Shown here: positions 1 to 5,155 of the stretch, piece after piece | How positions within the stretch are numbered: position 1 is the first letter of the stretch | How the letters are laid out: every line of letters starts with the position of its first letter | Source of the DNA: Planctomycetota bacterium | GTDB lineage: Bacteria > Planctomycetota > UBA1135 | Direction of reading: 5' to 3' | Assembly (NCBI GenBank): GCA_027021325.1 | Contig: JALUUN010000565.1 | Span: 1 to 6,468 of the forward strand | Length of the DNA: 6,468 bases | Position numbers and translations under genes: made by a program | Notes under the pieces: model-generated | What the model was told of the DNA's origin: nothing | What the model saw: the letters and a program-made list of their open reading frames with translations, nothing else | Databases searched by the model: none

Positions 1-2
1 TG

Positions 3-236
3 TCGAACCGAAAGGCATCGCGGGCCGGGTACATCGCGGGGAGGCGGAGCGAAGACCTTCCCGGAACGGACCTGGAAGACCTCTTCCACCCCCGGCTTCA
101 TCTGACACCCGTGCCCGGAACGCTTGAGCTCGCCCGGTCCAGGAAGGAGGTCACCGAGGTAGAGGAGCGGGTCCAGATCCATCGCGGGCGGATCGTATGG
201 TCCGGAGAGGAGCACAGCCGCCGCGACGACGATTGA
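3..236 (+). CDS. 3' end of an unrecognised protein (5' end outside window)
   Basis: An open frame runs in from the left edge and stops at TGA 234-236, giving about 77 C-terminal residues. The other two forward frames hit stops near 103 and 155. Most third codon positions are G or C, though fewer than in the genes downstream, which supports coding moderately. The peptide is charged and ends in a hydrophilic Arg/Asp-rich tail (SRRDDD). A stretch around VEERVQIHRGRIVWSG looks like short beta strands. No membrane segment or known motif is visible and I do not recognise the family. The stop lies only 3 bases before the ATG of the TIM-barrel gene, which fits an upstream member of the same operon. 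The reading could be wrong if this stretch is instead an untranslated leader. Confidence 0.5.
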   Translation, partial: SNRKASRAGYIAGRRSEDLPGTDLEDLFHPRLHLTPVPGTLELARSRKEVTEVEERVQIHRGRIVWSGEEHSRRDDD

Positions 237-239
237 TCC

Positions 240-1070
240 ATGGTCCTTCTCGGCTACAACTCGAACGGCTTCGTCCACCACCGGCTGGAGGAGGGCCTGG
301 AGTTGCTGGCCGAGGCCGGCTGCCGGGCCGTGGCCCTGACTCCCGACGTCGGGCATCTGGACCCGCGGGAGGCGGGAGCCGCGGAGGTCGAGGCGGTCGG
401 CCGGCGCTGTGCCGAGCTGGGCCTCACCGTCGTCCTCGAGACCGGGGCGCGCTTCCTCCTCGACCCCCGGCGCAAGCACCGGCCGAACCTCCTGGAAGTG
501 GACGCGGCGGCGCGCGAGCCACGGCTCGCCTTCCTCGAGACGATGCTGGACTGGTGCCCGCTTCTCGGCTCCCGGGTGCTCTCCTTCTGGTCCGGTGTCC
601 TCCCCGAGGGCCAGGACCAGGCGGGCGCCGCCGCCGCCCTTCAGGGGGCCCTCGAGCGCCTCGCGCCCCGGGCGGAGGCGCACGGCGTCCATCTCGCGCT
701 GGAGCCCGAGCCCGGTCACTGGATCGAGACCGTCGGGGACTGGCGCGCCTTCCGGGAGGCCCGAGCCCCCTTCCTGCGCCTGACCCTGGACACCGGTCAT
801 CTGGTCGCCAACGGTGAACCGCCGGCCCACGAACTCCTTCCGGGCCTGGGCGAGGACCTGGTCAACCTGCAGCTCGACGACGCGCCGCCGGGCGAGCACC
901 GGCACCTGCCGCCGGGCGAGGGGGCGGTGGACTGGCCGGCTCTCGCCCGGGCGCTTCGGGCCTTTCCCGGTCTTCCCGCCTGCTTCGAGCTCAGCCGGGA
1001 CAGTCACGCCTTCCCGGAGCGCCTGCACCGGGCGGTGGCCTTCTGGCGCGGCCTGGAAGGAAATCGCTGA
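240..1070 (+). CDS. Xylose-isomerase-like TIM-barrel protein (sugar phosphate isomerase/epimerase family)
   Basis: This 276-residue protein has the length and motif order of the xylose isomerase-like (AP endonuclease 2-type) TIM-barrel family, whose members isomerise or epimerise sugars or cyclitols using a divalent metal. Motifs at strand ends are VVLETG (E67), ALEPEPGHW (E155), LTLDTGH (D184, H187), NLQLDD (Q211, D214), a His/Gly-rich loop HRHLPPGEGAVDW, and FELSRDSH (E250). E155, D184 and E250 match three of the four metal ligands of this family. The fourth, normally His, appears to be Q211. The final FELSRDSH motif resembles a subfamily found near prenyltransferase or TatD-type genes, including EboE-like proteins; that link comes from memory and is tentative. 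There is no signal peptide, so it is probably cytoplasmic. ATG 240 lies 3 bases after the preceding stop without a well-spaced Shine-Dalgarno, suggesting translational coupling. The substrate is unknown. Confidence 0.88.
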   Translation: MVLLGYNSNGFVHHRLEEGLELLAEAGCRAVALTPDVGHLDPREAGAAEVEAVGRRCAELGLTVVLETGARFLLDPRRKHRPNLLEVDAAAREPRLAFLETMLDWCPLLGSRVLSFWSGVLPEGQDQAGAAAALQGALERLAPRAEAHGVHLALEPEPGHWIETVGDWRAFREARAPFLRLTLDTGHLVANGEPPAHELLPGLGEDLVNLQLDDAPPGEHRHLPPGEGAVDWPALARALRAFPGLPACFELSRDSHAFPERLHRAVAFWRGLEGNR

Positions 1071-1078
1071 GGGAGGTG
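1071..1078 (+). promoter_or_regulatory. Shine-Dalgarno of the PAS-receiver gene
   Basis: GGGAGGTG follows directly after the TGA of the TIM-barrel gene. Its GGAGG core sits 9 bases before GTG 1086, a good distance, and this decides for the GTG start. A second candidate, GGAGGGG at 1152-1158 before the in-frame TTG at 1161, is less well spaced but would give a shorter protein that still contains both domains. Confidence 0.65.
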
Positions 1079-1085
1079 CGGCGGA

Positions 1086-2036
1086 GTGGACCCGCCGGTT
1101 CCGGCCGGCGCAGAGAATCCCGGTTGGCAGGCGGTGCGCGGAAGAGAGAATGGAGGGGCCTTGTCCTGCGAGCGCGAGCCCCACCTTCCTCGCCTGCCGG
1201 AGCGGTCCGAGGTGTCCGCCGCGGTCCTCCGTGCCATTCTCGAGAGCCCGAAGAACTATGTGATCTTCGCCCTCGACCGCGGTTACCGGTACATCACCTT
1301 CAACCGCAACCACGCCCGGACCATGAAACGCATCTGGGGCGTGGAGATCGCTCCCGGCCGGAACATGCTGGAGGTGATCGGACGTGCCGACGACCGGGAG
1401 AAGGCGCGGCAGAACTTCGACCGTGCCCTCCGCGGCGAACATTTCACCCTGGTCGAGGCCTACGGCAGCGAGGAGCACGAGCGGCGGATCTATGAGAACA
1501 CCTACAGCCCGATCCTCGACGAGCAGGGCCGGGTGATCGGGCTCACGGTCTTTCTGGTGGACATCACCGAGGAGACCGCCGTCCGCCACAACCTCGAGCT
1601 CTACCAGAGCCTCGTCCATCAGGCCCTGGGCGGTCGGGAGGAGCCGGAGGCTGCCGCGGCGGCCGCGGGTCGCCAGCTCCTGGTCGTCGAGGACGACCCG
1701 GTCGTGCAGCGGCTTCTGCGGCTCCTCCTCCGCGACCTGGGCTGCGAGGCCGTGGTCGAGGCCTCCTCGGGGGAGGAAGCCCTCGACCAGCTGCGGCGGG
1801 ACCCGGAAGGCCCCGGCCTCGTCCTCCTGGACCTGGGCTTGCCCGGGATGAGCGGTGCTGCGACGCTTCAGGTCCTGCGCCGCGAGCGGCCGGGCCTGCC
1901 GGTGGTCGTCCTGAGCGGCGACCCCGAAGCAGCGGAGGGCCTGGACGCCGACGCCGTCCTGGAGAAGCCCTTCGAAACCCGGGAGCTCGAGGCCCTCCTG
2001 CGCCGCTTCGGCGCCCTCGGCGGTTCCCCCGATTGA
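1086..2036 (+). CDS. PAS domain-receiver domain signalling protein
   Basis: This 316-residue protein has two domains. Residues about 45-163 form a PAS sensor fold, ending in the characteristic pattern YENTYSPILDEQGRVIG followed by FLVDITEE. Residues about 196-309 form a CheY-like receiver with a complete phosphorylation site: acidic pocket E202-D203-D204, phospho-acceptor D249 in LLDLGLPGM, S277 in VVLSGD, and K294 in LEKPF. An alanine-rich linker (about 188-194) joins them. Nothing follows the receiver: there is no histidine kinase, DNA-binding, GGDEF, EAL or phosphatase domain. It should be a cytoplasmic protein phosphorylated by a separate kinase or phosphotransfer protein, with its signal input from the PAS domain; the ligand cannot be read. 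Residues 1-40 are proline-rich and not conserved-looking, so a start at TTG 1161 or GTG 1212 is possible. It lies inside an otherwise enzymatic operon. Confidence 0.9.
   Translation: MDPPVPAGAENPGWQAVRGRENGGALSCEREPHLPRLPERSEVSAAVLRAILESPKNYVIFALDRGYRYITFNRNHARTMKRIWGVEIAPGRNMLEVIGRADDREKARQNFDRALRGEHFTLVEAYGSEEHERRIYENTYSPILDEQGRVIGLTVFLVDITEETAVRHNLELYQSLVHQALGGREEPEAAAAAAGRQLLVVEDDPVVQRLLRLLLRDLGCEAVVEASSGEEALDQLRRDPEGPGLVLLDLGLPGMSGAATLQVLRRERPGLPVVVLSGDPEAAEGLDADAVLEKPFETRELEALLRRFGALGGSPD
2033..2036 (+). other. TTGA stop/start overlap
   Basis: TTG 2033-2035 opens the aldehyde dehydrogenase frame while TGA 2034-2036 closes the PAS-receiver frame. No Shine-Dalgarno is visible just upstream, so reinitiation by ribosomes finishing the previous gene is the likely mode. 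No ATG or GTG starts this frame before well into the protein, which makes the rare TTG start the best choice. Confidence 0.7.
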
Positions 2037-3691
2037 GTCCGGACGCCTCGCCGCCCCGCGATCCCCTGGACGCGGACCTGGATCTCCTTGCCGGCCGCAA
2101 GGAGGCCTGGGGGGCCCTGGCTCTGGAGGAACGGGCGGCCTGCTTCGAGGCCGCCCTCGAGCGCATTCCCGCCGCCGCTCCGGAGTGGGTGCGGCGCCTC
2201 GAGGAGATCCAGGGCCTGGAGCCGGGCTCGCCCTGGTCGGGAGAGCTCTGGCTCAGCGGTCCAGTGGCCACGGCCCGCGGCTTCCGCCTGCTCGCGGCGA
2301 GCCTGCGCCAGGCCGGCCGCCCGGCCCTGCCCGGTCCCAGGCCGGCGCCGGGAGGGAGGACGGCGGTCCGGGTCTTTCCCGCGCAGGCCTGGGACCGGTT
2401 CCTCCTGCCCGGCGTCCGCGCGGAGGTCTGGCTGCCGCCCGGGATGCCGATCGAGCAGGGGCCCGCCGGCGGCCCGCCGCGCCTCGGTCTGGTCCTCGGG
2501 GCGGGCAACATCAGCGCCATCCCCCCGACGGACCTGATGACGCGCATGGCCGTGGACCACCAGGTCTGCGTCCTGAAGCTGAACCCGGTCCAGGAGAGCC
2601 TGCGCCCCGTCTTCGAGGAGGTCCTGGAGCCCCTGATCCGGGACGGCTTCCTGCGCATCACCGGAGGCGGCCCCGAGACCGGCCGCCGCCTCACGGACGA
2701 CCCGCGCATCGAGGCCATCCACCTCACGGGCAGCGACCGGACCCACGACGCCATCGTCTGGGGAGCCGACTCGGACGAACAGGCGCGGCGCAAGGCCGAG
2801 GGCCGCCCGCGCCCGGAGGTGGCGGGCAAGATCCTGACCTCGGAGCTGGGCTGCGTGACCCCGGTGATCGTCGCGCCGGGGCGCTGGACACGGGCGGAAC
2901 TGGCGGCACAGGCGGCCTCGGTGGCGGGGATGGTCACCCACAACGCCCACCACAACTGCAACGCCGCCCAGGTCCTCGTCCTGCCGGCCGGCTGGCAGCA
3001 GGCCGGGATCTTTCTCGACGCCCTGCGTGAGGCTCTGCGCCGGGCGCCGCCGCGGCGCGCCTGGTACCCGGGGGCCCGCGAACGCCACCGCGCCCTCCTC
3101 GAGGACCACCCCGGCGCTGAACTCCTGGGTGCCGCCGACCCGCCCTGGGCTCTGATTCCGGACCTGCCGCCGCGGCCCGGGGAGCGTCTCTATCGCGAGG
3201 AGGCCTTCTGCGGTGTTCTGGGCGTCACCCGCCTGCCCGCCCCGGACGCCCTCTCCTTCCTCCTCGCCGCCGCGGACTTCTGCAACGAGGTTCTCTGGGG
3301 CACCCTGAGCTGCATGCTGCTGGTGGATCCGCGGACGGAGCGCCGTCTGGGCCCCGGCCTCGACGAGGTCCTGGCGCGCCTGCGCTACGGCGGGGTGGCG
3401 GTGAACGCCTGGGCCGGCCTGCTCTTCGGGCTCATGAGTCCTTCCTGGGGCGCCTGGCCCGGCCACAGCCTCGCGGACATCGGCTCGGGCATCGGCGTCG
3501 TGCACAACACCTTTCTCCTGCGCGGTCCCGAGAAATCCGTCCTGCGGGCGCCCTTCCGCCTGCGCCCCAAGGCCCTCTGGCGGCCCGACCACCGTACCCT
3601 GGACCGCCTGGGGCCGGCCCTGCTGACCTTCGAATGCAGGCCCTCCTGGCGCCGCGGCCTGCGGCTCCTTGGCCCCGCCCTCCGGGCATGA
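2033..3691 (+). CDS. Aldehyde dehydrogenase superfamily protein, divergent subfamily
   Basis: This 552-residue protein is predicted to oxidise an aldehyde to an acid with NAD(P)+. Landmark residues fall at the expected spacing: N159 in LGAGNISAIPP (oxyanion Asn), K182 in VLKLNP 23 residues later (cofactor ribose), T232-G233-S234 in HLTGS, general base E271 in SELGCV, nucleophile C309 in NAHHNCNAAQ, and E390-A-F392 (cofactor-binding EIF-type motif). Keeping both E271 and C309 argues for a hydrolytic dehydrogenase rather than a CoA-acylating one. Departures are HHNC in place of the usual GQxC context, a charged insertion of about 15 residues near 240-262, an N-terminal extension of about 100 residues, and an Arg-rich tail of about 50 residues after the GSGIGVVHNT region. 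The usual Glu that favours NAD+ seems to be P185, so cofactor preference cannot be read. No signal peptide is present. The substrate is unknown; the TIM-barrel neighbour hints at a sugar- or cyclitol-derived aldehyde. Confidence 0.88.
   Translation: MSPDASPPRDPLDADLDLLAGRKEAWGALALEERAACFEAALERIPAAAPEWVRRLEEIQGLEPGSPWSGELWLSGPVATARGFRLLAASLRQAGRPALPGPRPAPGGRTAVRVFPAQAWDRFLLPGVRAEVWLPPGMPIEQGPAGGPPRLGLVLGAGNISAIPPTDLMTRMAVDHQVCVLKLNPVQESLRPVFEEVLEPLIRDGFLRITGGGPETGRRLTDDPRIEAIHLTGSDRTHDAIVWGADSDEQARRKAEGRPRPEVAGKILTSELGCVTPVIVAPGRWTRAELAAQAASVAGMVTHNAHHNCNAAQVLVLPAGWQQAGIFLDALREALRRAPPRRAWYPGARERHRALLEDHPGAELLGAADPPWALIPDLPPRPGERLYREEAFCGVLGVTRLPAPDALSFLLAAADFCNEVLWGTLSCMLLVDPRTERRLGPGLDEVLARLRYGGVAVNAWAGLLFGLMSPSWGAWPGHSLADIGSGIGVVHNTFLLRGPEKSVLRAPFRLRPKALWRPDHRTLDRLGPALLTFECRPSWRRGLRLLGPALRA
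3688..3691 (+). other. ATGA stop/start overlap
   Basis: ATG 3688-3690 begins the lipoprotein while TGA 3689-3691 ends the aldehyde dehydrogenase. This classic 4-base overlap, together with the signal peptide beginning exactly here, fixes the start. A longer in-frame ATG at 3634 would add 18 residues (Pro/Ala-rich) in front of the signal peptide and is unlikely. Confidence 0.88.
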
Positions 3692-5151
3692 AGCGCCTGT
3701 TCCTCCTGACCGTCCTGGTCCTCGTCCCGTCCTGCGGCCGGGACGACGGGGAAGGCCCGCTGCCCTCGAGCGGCCGGCCGGTGATTCTCATCTCGGTGGA
3801 CTGCCTGCGCGCCGACCACTGCACCCCCTACGGCTACGAGGCGCGCTTCACCGACGAGCCGACGACCCCCTTCCTGCAGCGCCTCGCCGAGGAGGGAGTG
3901 CTCTTCGAGGAGGCCGAGTCCAGTACCTGCTGGACCCTTCCTGCCCATGTCTCCCTGCTCACCGGCATGGACGCCTTCGAGCACGGCGTCCGCAACCGGC
4001 TGTTCGGCCTGGCCGAGGGGACAGAACACCTCGCGGGCCGCTTCCAGCGTGCCGGCTACGCCACCGCCGGCTTCTTCAGCGGTCCCTTCCTGCACCCCGA
4101 GTGGGGCTTCGGCCAGGGCTTCGATACCTATGAGGCATCGAGCGAGTACCTGCGCCAGCTCGAGGCCGCGGCCATCATCCAGGACACGGAGAGCCGCGGG
4201 CGCCTCATGCGCCTGCACAACCTCGCCCACGCCGACCGCCTGACCTCGGAGCGTGTCGTGGACCTGGCCCGCCAGTGGCTCGCGGAGGACGATCGCTGGA
4301 AGGAGCCCTTCTTCCTCTTCCTCCACCTCTGGGATCCGCACTACGACTACGCGCCGCCGCCGGAACTCGCCGAGACCTTCCTCCCGGACTACGACGGCCC
4401 GGTGGACGGCAGCCACTTCATCGATCGCAACCGCAGCTACAGCGACGAGGAACTCAGCGCCTTCGAGGCCCTGTACGACGCCGAGGTGCGCTACACCGAC
4501 GGCCAGATCGAGCGTCTGTTCCGGATCCTGGAGTCCTGGGGCATCGCCGACGAGGCGCTTTTCGTCGTCACCGCCGACCACGGCGAGGCGTTCGGCGAGC
4601 ACGGCGAACGCGGCCACCAGAAGAACCTCTACGAGGAGGTCACCCACATCCCCATGATCCTTCGGGCGCCGGGGCTGCTTCCGGAGGGCAAGCGGATCCC
4701 CTGGAGCGTCCCCCTCTACGACCTGGCGCCGACCCTCCTGGAGCTCACGGGCGTGCCGGTCTGGAAGGACCGCCGCGGCCAGAGCCTGCTGCCCATGATC
4801 TTCGACCGGGAGCCGACCGATCGCTCCATCGTCCTGGACCTGCACCACCACACCCTGCAGGCCGCGTGGAAGCGGGCCTGGCGCCGGGGCCGGTACAAGG
4901 TGCACTGGGACCTCAAGGCCGGCGCGGGCGAGATCTATGATCTCGAGGAGGATCCCGGGGAACTGGACCCGATTCGGGTCCAGCAGCTCGCCGAGCACCC
5001 CCTGGGCGAGCGCGCCGAGGCGGAGCTGCGCGCCCGCGGCGCCTTCGAGCCCGTGGACCGGATCACCCGCTACAGCCGGCGCATGAAGCTGAGTCCGGCA
5101 ATGGAGACGGCCCTGGACGCTCTGGGCTACGCCGGATCCTCCCAGGACTGA
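3688..5151 (+). CDS. Sulfatase/alkaline-phosphatase-fold lipoprotein with Thr nucleophile
   Basis: This 487-residue protein opens with a lipoprotein signal: MKR, a hydrophobic core, and the lipobox VPSC with C16 as the lipidation site, followed by a polar linker (RDDGEGPLPSSG). It should be membrane-anchored on the outer side of the cytoplasmic membrane or in the outer membrane. The rest is the alkaline-phosphatase-superfamily sulfatase fold: metal site D38 in ISVDCLRADH, the nucleophile loop STCWTLPAHVSLLTG, WDPH (D216, H218), and ADHGEAFGEHG (D297, H298) with H310 in RGHQ. The C-terminal part has the sulfatase-like GRYKVHWDL and IYDLEEDPGE segments. Aligned on LLTG, the formylglycine cysteine position is T83 and the usual Arg is H87, so the CxPxR maturation site is absent. 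Thr nucleophiles occur in phosphodiesterases and in phosphoglycerol or phosphoethanolamine transferases of this superfamily, so a phosphate-ester hydrolase or transferase is more likely than a sulfatase. The substrate is unknown. Confidence 0.87.
   Translation: MKRLFLLTVLVLVPSCGRDDGEGPLPSSGRPVILISVDCLRADHCTPYGYEARFTDEPTTPFLQRLAEEGVLFEEAESSTCWTLPAHVSLLTGMDAFEHGVRNRLFGLAEGTEHLAGRFQRAGYATAGFFSGPFLHPEWGFGQGFDTYEASSEYLRQLEAAAIIQDTESRGRLMRLHNLAHADRLTSERVVDLARQWLAEDDRWKEPFFLFLHLWDPHYDYAPPPELAETFLPDYDGPVDGSHFIDRNRSYSDEELSAFEALYDAEVRYTDGQIERLFRILESWGIADEALFVVTADHGEAFGEHGERGHQKNLYEEVTHIPMILRAPGLLPEGKRIPWSVPLYDLAPTLLELTGVPVWKDRRGQSLLPMIFDREPTDRSIVLDLHHHTLQAAWKRAWRRGRYKVHWDLKAGAGEIYDLEEDPGELDPIRVQQLAEHPLGERAEAELRARGAFEPVDRITRYSRRMKLSPAMETALDALGYAGSSQD
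5144..5147 (+). promoter_or_regulatory. Weak Shine-Dalgarno before the sulfatase
   Basis: AGGA lies inside the last codons of the lipoprotein gene, 8 bases before ATG 5156. It is short but well spaced. Together with the 4-base gap between the genes it supports that start. Confidence 0.4.
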
Positions 5152-5155
5152 CGGC

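Noticed and set aside
1564..2961. Minus-strand open frame (465 codons) across the receiver domain and dehydrogenase
   Set aside because: It crosses the boundary of two well-supported plus-strand genes, overlaps another antisense shadow and is extremely Arg/Pro-rich.
1868..3592. Minus-strand open frame (574 codons) opposite the aldehyde dehydrogenase
   Set aside because: The plus-strand frame has all dehydrogenase landmarks. The antisense product is low-complexity and Arg/Gly/Pro-rich, as expected of a GC-rich shadow frame.
3634..3687. Upstream in-frame ATG for the lipoprotein gene
   Set aside because: It would put 18 Pro/Ala-rich residues before a clear signal peptide and overlap the dehydrogenase by 58 bases. 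The ATGA start at 3688 fits both the signal peptide and the overlap.
5152..5155. Promoter or terminator between the two sulfatase-fold genes
   Set aside because: The gap is only 4 bases, with no hairpin or promoter-like sequence.
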